64,000 bases of DNA from Anaerotruncus sp. MC2020. GTDB lineage: Bacteria > Bacillota > Clostridia > Oscillospirales > Ruminococcaceae. The position numbers and the translations under genes were made by a program. The stretch spans positions 896,709 through 960,708 of the forward strand of contig KL370840.1 in NCBI GenBank assembly GCA_000701945.1, read 5' to 3'. The notes under the pieces are model-generated. The model saw nothing but the letters and a program-made list of their open reading frames with translations. It ran no database searches and was not told the origin of the DNA. The first letter of the stretch is position 1, and every line of letters begins with the position of its first letter. Shown piece by piece: positions 50,324-59,446 of the stretch.

Positions 50324-52957
50324 ATGAAACATTATCTCGAATCCACCGAATCCGTCCTCGCCGAGGTCAAGAGCTCAGCGCAGGGTCTCTCCGCCGACGA
50401 AGCCGCAAAAAGACTCGCCGAAAACGGTCAGAACAAGCTCGATGAGCCTCCCAAGCCTACGCTGCTCGCCCGTTTCATCGAACAGTTCAAGAACCCGATG
50501 ATCCTCGTCCTCATCGCCGCCGCGGCTATCTCCGCTATTACTGGCATAATCTCCGAGGGCAAGCTCGAAGCCGATGTGTTCATTATCCTGTTCGTTGTCA
50601 TCGCGAACGCCATTCTCGGCGTATATCAGGAGAATAAAGCCGAGTCCGCTATCGAAGCCCTCCAAGCTATGAGCGCCGCTCAGAGCAAGGTCTTCCGCTC
50701 GGGTGAGCTCGTCGTTATCCCGAGCTCCGAGCTCGTTGTAGGCGATGTAGTCGCTCTCGAGGCGGGCGACAATGTCCCCGCGGACTGCCGAATCCTCGAA
50801 GCAGCCGCTCTCAAAGCCGAGGAATCCGCTCTCACGGGCGAGAGTGTGCCCTGCGACAAGTGCAGCGACGTCCTCACAGGCGAGGAAGTCCCGCTCGGCG
50901 ACAGAAAAAATATGCTCTACATGGGCAGCAGCGTCGCATACGGACGCGCCGAGGCTGTCGTTGTAGCAACAGGTATGCAGACCGAAATGGGCAAGATCGC
51001 GGGCGCTATCGCCAATGCTGACGACGACGAGACTCCCCTCCAGAAGAGCCTCACGCAGCTCAGCAAGATACTCTCCGTTGCCGTTCTGCTCATATGCGTG
51101 ATAATCCTCATAATCAGCGTCATTCAGATGCTCGTCAAGAACGGCACTATCACCCTCCCCGACTTCCTCAACGCCTTCATGATTGCGGTCAGCCTCGCTG
51201 TTGCGGCTATCCCCGAGGGTCTCGCGGCTGTTGTAACTGTCGTGCTCTCCATAGGCGTTACCAATATGTCCAAGCGCGGCGCCGTTATCCGCCGCCTCAC
51301 CGCTGTTGAGGCGCTCGGCTGCGCTCAGGTAATATGCTCCGATAAGACGGGTACGCTAACTCAGAACAAGATGACCGTTGTTGAGGAGTCCACCAGCGAT
51401 AAGCTCCTCCTCGCACGCGCTATGGCGCTCTGCTGCGACGCTCAGCTCAACTCCGACGGCACCGTCGCGGGCGAGCCCACCGAGGCTGCTCTCGTCGCCT
51501 ATGCGAACAAGTGCGGACTCAAGAAGTACGAGCTCGAGGCTGAGACTCCCCGCGAGGCTGAGGCTCCGTTCGATTCGCTCCGCAAGATGATGTCCACTGT
51601 CCACAAGACCGCAAACGGCTATATACAGTACACTAAGGGCGCTCCCGACGTTGTGCTCGGCAACTGCACCAAAATTTTCGACGGCGGCGCTGTCCGCGAC
51701 ATCGACGACCACGACCGCGAGCATATCCTCGCTGAAAACAAGGCTATGGCGGACAAGGCGCTCCGCGTGCTCATGGCGTCCTACCGCGAGTACGACAGCC
51801 TCCCGCAGGACTGCTCCCCTGCCGCTCTCGAGCATGACCTCATCTACATCGGTATGACGGGCATGATAGACCCCGTCCGTCCCGAGGTAAAGCCCGCTAT
51901 CGCGCTCTGCCAGTCCGCAGGCATACGCCCTGTTATGATTACGGGCGACCACAGAGACACAGCTGTCGCTATTGCCAAGGAGCTCGGTATCCTCGGCGAG
52001 GGTCAGCAGGCTATCACGGGCGCTGAGCTCTCGAAGATTCCCGATGACGAGTTCAACAGCACAGTTCAGAACTACAGCGTTTATGCGCGTGTTCAGCCCG
52101 AGCACAAGGTGCGCATCGTCAACGCTTGGCGCAAGAAGAATATGACCACTGCCATGACGGGCGACGGCGTCAACGACGCTCCGTCTATCAAGAGCGCCGA
52201 CATCGGCGTAGGTATGGGCATCACGGGTACCGACGTTACCAAGAACGTCGCTGATATGGTGCTCACCGACGACAACTTCGCCACCATTGTCGGAGCTGTT
52301 GAGGAGGGCAGACGTATCTACGACAATATCCGCAAGGCTATACAGTTCCTGCTCTCGAGCAACCTCGCCGAGGTCATCTGCATCCTCATTGCGACACTCG
52401 GTCTCGGTAAGCTCACGGGCGGCTCGTTCGTAATCTTCGGACCTGTTCACCTCCTGTGGATCAACCTCATCTCCGACTGCTTCCCCGCTGTCGCTCTCGG
52501 TATGGAGTCCGCTGAGCCCGGCGTCATGGACAGAAAGCCCCGCAGCAGCAATTCCCACATCTTCTCCGACGGTCTTGGAGTCAACCTCCTGTGGCAGGGC
52601 TTCATTATCGCGGTGCTCACCCTCGTCTCCTATGTAATCGGCGCGCAGACCTCCCCCGAGGCGGGCACGACTATGGCGTTCATCACGCTCTCGGTCTGCG
52701 AGATGCTCCACGCGTGGAATATGCGCAGCCTCAGAAAGTCAATCTTCGCTATGCACAGCCACAACAAGATGCTCATTTTCTCAATCGTGCTCTCGTTCGT
52801 GCTCATTATCCCGATACTCTTTATCCCTGCGCTCCGCGGCGTGTTCTCGCTCGCTAAGCTCGACGCTATGGAGTACCTCTACGCCTTCCTCATCGCCGCC
52901 GCCATTATCCCGATAGTCGAGATAGTAAAGGCTGTGACAAGAGCTGTAAAGAAGTAA
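50324..52957 (+). CDS. P-type Ca2+-transporting ATPase (PMCA/SERCA-like), 877 aa
   Basis: I chose ATG 50324 (AAGGGG upstream) over the open start at 50288. A cation-ATPase N-domain (about 1-60) is followed by membrane helices 1-2, the actuator loop with ALTGESVP, and helices 3-4 with VAAIPEGLAAVV, the PEGL that marks Ca2+-pump site II. The phosphorylation motif is CSDKTGTLTQNKMT; TGDGVNDAPSIKSADIG is the hinge; helices 5-10 follow. All motifs are intact. It exports Ca2+ from the cytoplasm. Confidence 0.93.
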   Translation: MKHYLESTESVLAEVKSSAQGLSADEAAKRLAENGQNKLDEPPKPTLLARFIEQFKNPMILVLIAAAAISAITGIISEGKLEADVFIILFVVIANAILGVYQENKAESAIEALQAMSAAQSKVFRSGELVVIPSSELVVGDVVALEAGDNVPADCRILEAAALKAEESALTGESVPCDKCSDVLTGEEVPLGDRKNMLYMGSSVAYGRAEAVVVATGMQTEMGKIAGAIANADDDETPLQKSLTQLSKILSVAVLLICVIILIISVIQMLVKNGTITLPDFLNAFMIAVSLAVAAIPEGLAAVVTVVLSIGVTNMSKRGAVIRRLTAVEALGCAQVICSDKTGTLTQNKMTVVEESTSDKLLLARAMALCCDAQLNSDGTVAGEPTEAALVAYANKCGLKKYELEAETPREAEAPFDSLRKMMSTVHKTANGYIQYTKGAPDVVLGNCTKIFDGGAVRDIDDHDREHILAENKAMADKALRVLMASYREYDSLPQDCSPAALEHDLIYIGMTGMIDPVRPEVKPAIALCQSAGIRPVMITGDHRDTAVAIAKELGILGEGQQAITGAELSKIPDDEFNSTVQNYSVYARVQPEHKVRIVNAWRKKNMTTAMTGDGVNDAPSIKSADIGVGMGITGTDVTKNVADMVLTDDNFATIVGAVEEGRRIYDNIRKAIQFLLSSNLAEVICILIATLGLGKLTGGSFVIFGPVHLLWINLISDCFPAVALGMESAEPGVMDRKPRSSNSHIFSDGLGVNLLWQGFIIAVLTLVSYVIGAQTSPEAGTTMAFITLSVCEMLHAWNMRSLRKSIFAMHSHNKMLIFSIVLSFVLIIPILFIPALRGVFSLAKLDAMEYLYAFLIAAAIIPIVEIVKAVTRAVKK

Positions 52958-52968
52958 ATATCAACTGT

Positions 52969-52991
52969 GCGGGTACACGTTGTGTGCCCGC
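52969..52991 (+). terminator. Hairpin after the Ca2+ ATPase gene
   Basis: GCGGG, then CAC/GTG inner pairs, then CCCGC. No T-run follows, so read-through into the transporter gene 24 bases on is likely. Confidence 0.45.
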
Positions 52992-53014
52992 AATTTATGC
53001 AAAAAAGGAGTTTT

Positions 53015-54112
53015 ATGGTTAAATTCTTCAAGTCCCAGCCCGTGCTCGTCATCGCGTTCATCGCGGCGGTAATCACGATGTTCTTCGTGCCGCCCGACAG
53101 TGAATACGTCGGCTACATAAACCGCACCGTCCTCATCGAGCTGTTCGCGCTCATGATTGCCGTTGCGGGCTTCCGAAGCGTCGGCATCTTCGACAAGGCA
53201 ACCGATATCATGCTCAAAAAGGCGGGAACGGCGCGGCGTATCGCTCTCGTGCTCGTGCTGCTGTGTTTCTTCTCGTCCATGCTCGTCACAAACGATGTCG
53301 CGCTCATCACCTTTGTGCCGCTCAGCCTCATGCTCTTTGCCCCCGCGAAGGACGAGAAGCTGCGTATCCGCGTCATCGTCCTCGAGACGGCTGCCGCGAA
53401 CCTCGGCAGTATGCTCACTCCCGTCGGCAACCCGCAGAACCTCTACATCTACGACGTGTACAAGCTCACGGCTATGGACTTCATCCGCACGATGCTTCCG
53501 TCTGGCATTGCCGCTCTCGTGGTGCTGGTGCTGCTCACGCTCATCATCCCCGCGGAGAAGTGCGGTGCTCCCGCCGAGAAAAAGGCGGAGTTCAGGCTCG
53601 TACCCACTGCGGCGCACTCCGCGCTGTTCGTGGTCTGCCTCATGACGGTGCTCCGTATCGTCCCCGACTGGGTCTGCCTCATCGCCGCAGTCGCTGTCTC
53701 GCTCATTTTCGACCGCGGTCTGCTCCTCAAGGCTGACTATCCCCTGCTCGCGACCTTCGTCTGCTTCTTCGTGTTCGTCGGCAATATCGCGCGTATCAGC
53801 GCCGTCAACGACTTCTTCCGCGGTATCCTCGCGGGGAATGAGCTCGTTGTCTCGCTCCTGCTCTCGCAGGTCATCAGCAATGTCCCCGCCGCGGTAATGC
53901 TCTCGGGCTTCACCGACAAGGGCACGGAGCTCCTGCTCGGCGTCGACCTCGGCGGTCTCGGCACGATAATCGCCTCCCTCGCAAGCCTTATCTCGTTCCA
54001 GTTCTACCGCAAGACCGAGACTGCGCGCACGGGACGCTACCTGCTCACGTTCACGGGCATCAGCATGATTCTGCTCGTGCCGCTCCTCATACTCAATATT
54101 TTCATCCTTTGA
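53015..54112 (+). CDS. SLC13/ArsB-type anion transporter, 365 aa
   Basis: I chose ATG 53015, with GGAG four bases upstream. About ten membrane segments in two repeats. VTNDVALITFVPL and TPVGNPQNLYIYD (N-terminal half) and LLSQVISNVPAAVMLSGF (C-terminal half) are the paired re-entrant motifs of the ion transporter superfamily; the T-x-V-G-N-P motif links it to ArsB and the citrate/dicarboxylate carriers. Substrate unknown: citrate, dicarboxylate or another anion. At 365 aa it is shorter than most members. Confidence 0.82.
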   Translation: MVKFFKSQPVLVIAFIAAVITMFFVPPDSEYVGYINRTVLIELFALMIAVAGFRSVGIFDKATDIMLKKAGTARRIALVLVLLCFFSSMLVTNDVALITFVPLSLMLFAPAKDEKLRIRVIVLETAAANLGSMLTPVGNPQNLYIYDVYKLTAMDFIRTMLPSGIAALVVLVLLTLIIPAEKCGAPAEKKAEFRLVPTAAHSALFVVCLMTVLRIVPDWVCLIAAVAVSLIFDRGLLLKADYPLLATFVCFFVFVGNIARISAVNDFFRGILAGNELVVSLLLSQVISNVPAAVMLSGFTDKGTELLLGVDLGGLGTIIASLASLISFQFYRKTETARTGRYLLTFTGISMILLVPLLILNIFIL

Positions 54113-54118
54113 CAAAAA

Positions 54119-54149
54119 AGCCGCAGAGAGCCTTCGCTTCTCTGCGGCT
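54119..54149. terminator. Bidirectional terminator between convergent genes
   Basis: AGCCGCAGAGA and TCTCTGCGGCT pair over 11 bp. A run of A's precedes and T-rich sequence follows, so it can end both the transporter (plus) and the VWA gene (minus). Confidence 0.88.
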
Positions 54150-54177
54150 GATTTGCTTTTTGCGGCGGCTCGCGGAC

Positions 54178-54825
54178 TCAGCCGCGGGACGCCTTGTCCT
54201 CCTCGAGAGTCTCCGCCCACTCGCGGCTTATTGCCTCATTCTTGCGCATTGCCGAGATAGGAGCGGCAAGCGCCTGAAATACCATGCTCGTGCCTACGCT
54301 GTCGGAAACGTAGTTGGCGGTGCGCTCCTTCGATATGCCGACACGCTCCGCGACCTCCACTGCGTCGATGTTCGCGCCGATGAAGAGGAACTCCCAGCCG
54401 AGCTCCTTCTGCTTCCCGATGAGCTTCTTTATCTCCTTGTAGGTGTACCTGCGGCTCGCGTTCTCCATGCCGTCCGTCGTGATGACGAACATCGTGTGCG
54501 CGGGGACGTCCTCGGGACGCGCGTACTTGTGGATATTGCTGATGTGCTTAACTGCGTCGCCTATCGCGTCGAGCAGAGCCGTGCAGCCGCGGACATAGTA
54601 GTCCTCCTCGGTCATGGGGCGTATCTCCGAGAGCTTCACGCGGTCGTGTATGACCTCGCTCTCGTTGTCAAAGAGGATGGTCGAAACGTATGCCTCGCCC
54701 TCCTCCTTCTTCTGCTTCTCTATCATGCCGTTGAAGCCGCCTATCGTGTCAGCTTCAAGCCCGCCCATAGAGCCGCTCCTGTCGAGTATGAATACGAGCT
54801 CGGTGATGTTGTTGTTCTTTTTCAT
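54178..54825 (-). CDS. von Willebrand factor A domain protein, 215 aa
   Basis: I chose ATG 54825 (GGAGG eight bases upstream) over the longer frame. The MIDAS site is LVFILDRSGSMGG (about 9-21), with the Thr of GCTALLDAI and the Asp of FVITTDGMENAS completing it. The C-terminal part (about 165-215) is a charged helix. It is predicted cytoplasmic, with no signal peptide. The family of bacterial single-VWA proteins includes TerY-type stress proteins. It follows the macrodomain gene by 94 bases, with a GTCGCCTG/CAGGCGAC hairpin between (54898-54914). Confidence 0.85.
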   Translation of the reverse strand: MKKNNNITELVFILDRSGSMGGLEADTIGGFNGMIEKQKKEEGEAYVSTILFDNESEVIHDRVKLSEIRPMTEEDYYVRGCTALLDAIGDAVKHISNIHKYARPEDVPAHTMFVITTDGMENASRRYTYKEIKKLIGKQKELGWEFLFIGANIDAVEVAERVGISKERTANYVSDSVGTSMVFQALAAPISAMRKNEAISREWAETLEEDKASRG

Positions 54826-54919
54826 AGTTATTACCTCCGTTGGAATGGTCTGTGGTTTCCCTGTGACTATATCATACCATTTCCAGCGGCGGCTGTGGTC
54901 GCCTGTCAGGCGACATTTT

Positions 54920-55966
54920 TTATCCGCCGATGAGCGGCTGGTCAAACTCGAAAAGAGCTTCGTTTATCTCGATGATGTCGTAGCGCCCGTGCGTGATGAA
55001 ATACTCGATTATGATGTCGAACTTGCTGCTGTGCGAGAGCGCAAAGCCCGCCTTCATCAGCATATCACGCGTCTCGTCGATGGAGAGCTCCAGCGCCGCC
55101 GCAAACGCAATGACCGTTATCTTCTTCGGCTTGTAGTCTACGTCGCTGCGTATCTTCGAGAACAGCTTGCGGTCAATGTTCGCCTTTTTGTAGCACTGCG
55201 CGTCAGTCAGCCCCTTTTCGTCTATCTTGCGCAGAAGCATCTGCGAGAAGCTCTCATCTATCTGCGCCATTGCCTCCGCGAGACCGTCGGGGACGGCGGA
55301 TTCCTCGCACACTGCCTCATTCAGCTGCGCCGCCATTGGCATTGCTGCTGCCATAGCCGACGCCCCGCCCATGCTGTCGGACTTCGCGGCTCTGCTGAAC
55401 AGACGGAAATGCCGTCTGCTGGTGTTGTCAGTGTGCTCGGAGACGTAGTTGTCGTCAACGAAGCGGCGGATATCCGCGTACAGCTTTTCGCTGACAAGGA
55501 GCGAGCCGCGGTCAAATACGACAATGTATATCATCATGTCGTGCTCCGTGAGAAAGTCACTGCACGTATCCATTGCCACGCGCAGCGCCTCCGCGCGCGG
55601 GTAGCCGTATGCTCCCGCCGATATCAGCGGAAAGGCTACCGTCCCGCAGCCGTGCTCCTCGGCGAGGCGGAGGCTCTCGCGGTAGCACGACGCAAGAAGC
55701 TCCCGCTCGCCGCAGCTGCCGCCCTGCCATATCGGTCCGACGGTATGTATCACGTACCTCGCGGGCAGGTCGTAGCCGCCCGTTATCTTGGCTCTGCCCG
55801 TGTCACAGCCCCCGAGCGTGCGGCACTCCGCAAGCAGCTTCGGTCCTGCGGCGCGGTGTATCGCTCCGTCAACTCCGCCTCCGCCGAGCAGCGTGCTGTT
55901 AGCCGCGTTGACTATAGCGTCACACTCCATTTTTGTTATGTCGTTCCTGACTATCGTTATCGGCAT
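54920..55966 (-). CDS. Macrodomain protein with C-terminal helical (regulator-like) domain, 348 aa
   Basis: Residues 1-165 are a macrodomain of the O-acetyl-ADP-ribose/ADP-ribosyl hydrolase type: MECDAIVNAANSTLLGGGGVDGAIHRAAG binds ADP-ribose (split here by Asn and Gly loops), and ISAGAYGYPRAEA closes the site. A low-complexity Ala/Met linker at about 205-225 leads to a helical C-terminal region (about 255-348, KANIDRKLFSKIRSDVDY) that looks like a helix-turn-helix. I chose ATG 55966 with GGAGG upstream; the longer frame lies in repeats. Confidence 0.85.
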   Translation of the reverse strand: MPITIVRNDITKMECDAIVNAANSTLLGGGGVDGAIHRAAGPKLLAECRTLGGCDTGRAKITGGYDLPARYVIHTVGPIWQGGSCGERELLASCYRESLRLAEEHGCGTVAFPLISAGAYGYPRAEALRVAMDTCSDFLTEHDMMIYIVVFDRGSLLVSEKLYADIRRFVDDNYVSEHTDNTSRRHFRLFSRAAKSDSMGGASAMAAAMPMAAQLNEAVCEESAVPDGLAEAMAQIDESFSQMLLRKIDEKGLTDAQCYKKANIDRKLFSKIRSDVDYKPKKITVIAFAAALELSIDETRDMLMKAGFALSHSSKFDIIIEYFITHGRYDIIEINEALFEFDQPLIGG

Positions 55967-55996
55967 GGTGTTACCTCCCGCGTTTTTTATGGTCTT

Positions 55997-56025
55997 ATTG
56001 TAGCATATTTCATAGAAAATAGCAA
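55997..56025 (-). promoter_or_regulatory. Promoter of the macrodomain-VWA pair
   Basis: TTGCTA (56020-56025), 17 bp ending TGC, and TACAAT (55997-56002) on the minus strand. Confidence 0.7.
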
Positions 56026-56027
56026 GC

Positions 56028-56206
56028 AAGGGCTCTGCCCCAGACCCTGTCGGGCGACATATCCCACCGGACGCCCAAAGGGCGCCCCTACAAAATGCCG
56101 CCGCATATATATTCGATAGGCGCGGGCGCACGGATAAGCAGCGCACCAAATCTTTGATTTGGATTGCGATGCTATATGCAGCTTTGCTGTAATGCGCCCC
56201 TACGAG
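56028..56206. repeat. Intergenic repeat, copy 4 of the GCGCCCCTACA family
   Basis: GCAAGGGCTCTGCCCCAGAC, then GGACGCCCAAAGGGCGCCCC followed by TACAAAATG (about 56072-56098), and a second GCGCCCCTACG at about 56195. The first part repeats words at 46660-46720, the second those at 50147-50170. No gene in 56026-56247. Confidence 0.65.
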
Positions 56207-56247
56207 TCACAGCAGCTTATGGGTCAGCTAAAAATGTCATTTGCCAC

Positions 56248-56276
56248 TTGCTTTTTTCTCTGCGTTGTGGTATAAT
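56248..56276 (+). promoter_or_regulatory. Promoter of the 56339 diguanylate cyclase gene
   Basis: TTGCTT (56248-56253), 17 bp, and TATAAT (56271-56276) with TGG before it. Confidence 0.75.
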
Positions 56277-56338
56277 TATTACAGTTATTTCCGCAAATTT
56301 TAACTCTTTATGACAAAATCTTTAAAGGCGGGTGTATT

Positions 56339-57631
56339 ATGAAGCTCGATGATCTCACTTATGAAAAAATCCTCGGTCTGCTCGGCAGCTCCGTCGACGC
56401 TCTGATAGTCGCTGACCAGACTACCGACGAGTACAAGGCTGTCACGCGCAAGGGCGTCTTCCTCGACGTGCTCGATGAGAACGGTACCTATACCGACCTC
56501 GTAAAAAAGCTCTGGTTCCACCTCAGCAACTCCGAAAAGGATATCACCGAGGAGTATCAGGTCTTTATCCCCAACCTCGGCAAGTTCGTCGGCAAGTACA
56601 GCAAGCGCCTCAAGCTCAACGTACACGATATCACGCACATCGTGCAGATGACTATCCACCCCGTCGAAGGCTCGGGACAGTATGTTTTCGTCCTTGATGA
56701 GCTCGACGATACCGCCTGCGATGATGACTCCGAGACGCAGAAAAAGGTCAGCACTATCCAGAATATCTACCTCTTCACCATGTGCTTCGACCTCGTCCGC
56801 GACACCACAAGCAGTCTTTCCCTCACCGAGGTCTCCGACGATACAATGAACTATCAGCTCAGCTACACCGCTTGGCGCGATATGATAGTCAACATGATAT
56901 GGAAAAAAGACCAGGAGAAGTTCATGGAGCGCTCCTCGCCCGAGTACCTCCGCTCGCACTTCGAGCCAGGTCATATGGAGTCCTTCGACTGCCAGATGCA
57001 GAACCTCGAGGGCGTGTATATCTGGGTCAAGCTCATCTTCAGCCGCATCGAGACCTCCAACGAAAACGACTTCCGCTTCGTATACATGGTGCAGAATATC
57101 CACGAGGCGACCGTCTCGATGAAGGCTACTATCAAGCACTACGAGGAGCTCGCCTCCCTCGACCCGCTCACCAAAATATACAACCACGGACGCATCGAGA
57201 CCGAATTCTACAACGCTATCGAGAGAAGCCGCAAGGAAAAATTGTCTGCGGCTATGCTGATGATAGATATCGACTACTTCAAAAAAGTCAACGACGATTA
57301 CGGTCATGCCGTCGGCGACTCTACGCTGACCCACTTCACGCAGATAATCCGCGATGAGCTCACTCGCTTCGATTCAGCCTTCGGACGCTGGGGCGGCGAG
57401 GAGTTCGCTGCCGTCGTTTACGGTATAACAGACGAGGAGCTCTACGCTCTCGCCGAGAGTATCCGCCGCTCTGTCGCTGCTGCCGAATTCGACGTCGTCG
57501 GCTCTGTTACGTGCAGCGTCGGTGCTGCTATGCTAAGGCGCGACGATGTCCTCGAATCGTGGTTCGAGCGCGCTGACCAAGCCGTCTATGCCGCCAAGTC
57601 CGAGGGCAGAGACAAGGTCTGTATGCTGTGA
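56339..57631 (+). CDS. GGDEF-domain diguanylate cyclase, soluble, 430 aa
   Basis: The C-terminal GGDEF domain (about 270-430) makes c-di-GMP: DPLTKIYNHGRIE, MLMIDIDYFKKVNDDYGH and the active-site loop GRWGGEEFAAV are intact. The canonical inhibitory RxxD before the loop reads RFDS, so product inhibition at the usual I-site is doubtful. The N-terminal 260 residues contain two alpha/beta segments, probably PAS-like sensors, with no membrane helix. GGCGGG lies upstream of ATG 56339. Confidence 0.9.
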   Translation: MKLDDLTYEKILGLLGSSVDALIVADQTTDEYKAVTRKGVFLDVLDENGTYTDLVKKLWFHLSNSEKDITEEYQVFIPNLGKFVGKYSKRLKLNVHDITHIVQMTIHPVEGSGQYVFVLDELDDTACDDDSETQKKVSTIQNIYLFTMCFDLVRDTTSSLSLTEVSDDTMNYQLSYTAWRDMIVNMIWKKDQEKFMERSSPEYLRSHFEPGHMESFDCQMQNLEGVYIWVKLIFSRIETSNENDFRFVYMVQNIHEATVSMKATIKHYEELASLDPLTKIYNHGRIETEFYNAIERSRKEKLSAAMLMIDIDYFKKVNDDYGHAVGDSTLTHFTQIIRDELTRFDSAFGRWGGEEFAAVVYGITDEELYALAESIRRSVAAAEFDVVGSVTCSVGAAMLRRDDVLESWFERADQAVYAAKSEGRDKVCML

Positions 57632-57676
57632 AGCAGCTACTTGCAGTCATATTACCATTTCGGAGGCAAGTTCATA

Positions 57677-58113
57677 ATGAATAAAAGTTCCGCAAAGGGA
57701 GCGGTCATCAATAAAAAGTATATAAGGCTCCTGACAGGGATAGCAGCGCTTCTGCTGCTCCTCTCTGTCGGGAGCGTTCTGCTTCTCGGCAGAAGCGCCT
57801 CGCTGGTCTTTCATATCAATGACCCCGATAAGGTCTCTGTCGGGTACGACAGCGGCGTGGGCGAGTGCGCATCCAGGTCAGCGAGGACGGCGATCTGACA
57901 AAGCTGCTGCAATCACGCACAGACAGAGCTGTCAAGTTCGCGGAGTTGCAGAAAAAACAGACAGGCAGGGATATCGCGGACGAGCTCGGCATCCCCATGG
58001 AGGGCATCGGCGCAGGTACAAAGTCCTACTTCTGGATAAATGCCTTCATCAGTGAGTTCATCGCTGCGCTCCACTACTATATTTCATTCAAAAGGGTGAC
58101 AAAATATGACTGA
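57677..58113 (+). pseudogene. Small signal-anchored protein gene broken by a one-base frameshift
   Basis: Starts MNKSSAKGAVINKKY with GGAGG upstream, then one membrane segment (LLTGIAALLLLLSVGSVLLL). The frame hits a stop at 57896-57898, but the neighbouring frame continues from about 57865 (VRIQVSEDGDLTKLLQSR) to 58113 without a stop. Inserting one G at about 57866 would restore a protein of about 145 aa. Either a real mutation or a base-calling error. The end overlaps the next gene start by eight bases, as in an intact operon. Function unknown. Confidence 0.6.
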
Positions 58114-58882
58114 GATATCACTCGTCCCGCTCGCCGATTCCGACCGCGAGCAGTTCATCAGAGACAATCAGGACGCCTTCAATTTCAGCGCTCTCGAGGA
58201 GTTCGGGCTCCGCGATGAGCACTTCGAAGAGGACGGCAAGGTAATCTCCCGCGATACTATAGTGCGCTCCATCGACGAGGGCGCGGCTTACCGCATAATG
58301 CAGGACGGCACTGCCGTCGGCGGTCTGGTCATCAGGACCAAGTACGACAGCGGCGACCTCGAGCTGCTGTTCGTCTCCCCCGCTGCTCACAGCAAGGGTA
58401 TCGGGTATGCAGCATGGTGCGCCGTCGAGGAGATGCACCCCGAGGTCACGGTCTGGGAGACCTTCACGCCGTACTTCGAGAAGCGGAATATCCACTTCTA
58501 CGTCAACCGCTGCGGGTTCAGCATAGTCGAATTCTACAGCGAGCATCACCGCGCTCCTCACGATGAGGAGGGCGAGATGCACGAAATGTTCCGCTTCGAG
58601 AAGCGGCTGCCCTCCACGCCGAATGCGGTGCGGGAGCAGATAAAGCGTATCACGTACTATGAGGAGCTCATGCAGCGGGCTGAGCTGCTGCTGAGCGAGG
58701 GGAGCTCCCCCGCCCTGACCAAGCTCGCAGAAGAGCTCGCGAGCTACTACGGCAGCGACGCGTGGAAGCGTGACCTTGCCGCAGATGAGGCGGGACTCCT
58801 GCCCGATGAGCTAAGACGCGGCGTCCTCTCCGAGGACGGGCTGTATGACCTGCTCGCGGAAACAGACTCGCTGAATGACTGA
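58106..58882 (+). CDS. GNAT acetyltransferase fused to a DUF4298-like domain, 258 aa
   Basis: Residues about 1-165 are an N-acetyltransferase fold with the acetyl-CoA loop LFVSPAAHSKGIGYAA (Q/RxxGxG-type pattern HSKGIG) and FYVNRCGFSIVEFY near the end. Residues about 178-255 resemble DUF4298, a small helical domain also found alone (ITYYEELMQRAELLL, LPDELRRGVLSEDGLYDLL). AGGGTG lies upstream of ATG 58106. The acetyl acceptor is unknown. Confidence 0.8.
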   Translation: MTEISLVPLADSDREQFIRDNQDAFNFSALEEFGLRDEHFEEDGKVISRDTIVRSIDEGAAYRIMQDGTAVGGLVIRTKYDSGDLELLFVSPAAHSKGIGYAAWCAVEEMHPEVTVWETFTPYFEKRNIHFYVNRCGFSIVEFYSEHHRAPHDEEGEMHEMFRFEKRLPSTPNAVREQIKRITYYEELMQRAELLLSEGSSPALTKLAEELASYYGSDAWKRDLAADEAGLLPDELRRGVLSEDGLYDLLAETDSLND

Positions 58883-58895
58883 ATACACAGCACTG

Positions 58896-58926
58896 ACCGC
58901 AGGATATCATCCTGCGGTATTTTTTT
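58896..58926 (+). terminator. Terminator of the GNAT gene
   Basis: ACCGCAGGAT and ATCCTGCGGT form a 10-bp stem, followed by a seven-T run. Confidence 0.93.
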
Positions 58927-58930
58927 GCGC

Positions 58931-59323
58931 TCATTTCACGCCAAAGCTGTTCTTCCTGTTTATGTTGGCGGTGTTGCTGCGCTTTATCTGCTCGCCGCCA
59001 AGCTCCTTCACAGGCTCGGGCACGGAATTCCTGTTCTTCGACTTGCTAAGCTGCTGAGCCGCCTGCAAATACTCGTTGAACACCTTGCCGCCCTTGCGGT
59101 CGAGTGCCTTCGCCTTGAAGTCGTTCATTATATCCCACTGGTCTGCGCCGCCCATTCTTGCCATGCTGTTCTCTATCATCTTCGTGAACGGGCGTGCCTC
59201 GCTGAAGCGTACTGCGTCGGAGGCTATGTCGCGCTGCATCACCTCAAGCTGTGAGAGCTTGCCGTGCTTTACGGCGTTGTCGAGCTCGGTAAGCACGATT
59301 ATCGCCGATACGCACTTCTCCAT
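58931..59323 (-). CDS. Hypothetical protein, 130 aa
   Basis: I chose ATG 59323, with GGGGGCAGAG upstream; an open extension to 59380 lacks a site. Mostly helical, with Leu/Ile-rich segments at the start (VSAIIVLTELDNAVK) and a basic, low-complexity tail (KSKNRNSVPE, NRKNSFGVK). No membrane segment or signal peptide. Family not recognised. It is convergent with the GNAT gene. Confidence 0.6.
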   Translation of the reverse strand: MEKCVSAIIVLTELDNAVKHGKLSQLEVMQRDIASDAVRFSEARPFTKMIENSMARMGGADQWDIMNDFKAKALDRKGGKVFNEYLQAAQQLSKSKNRNSVPEPVKELGGEQIKRSNTANINRKNSFGVK

Positions 59324-59393
59324 TTTTTCTCTGCCCCCTGACTCTTTAATGGCACTTCTATAATAATACCCTGCGCACACGCATTCGGGTGCA

Positions 59394-59425
59394 TAAAAAA
59401 ACAGCGCGACTTAAAAATCGCGCTG
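59394..59425 (-). terminator. Terminator of the GGDEF-EAL gene
   Basis: CAGCGCGA and TCGCGCTG around eight bases; on the minus strand followed by seven T's. It lies 22 bases after the stop. Confidence 0.92.
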
Positions 59426-59446
59426 CCTTATCCTTTTTTATGTGTA

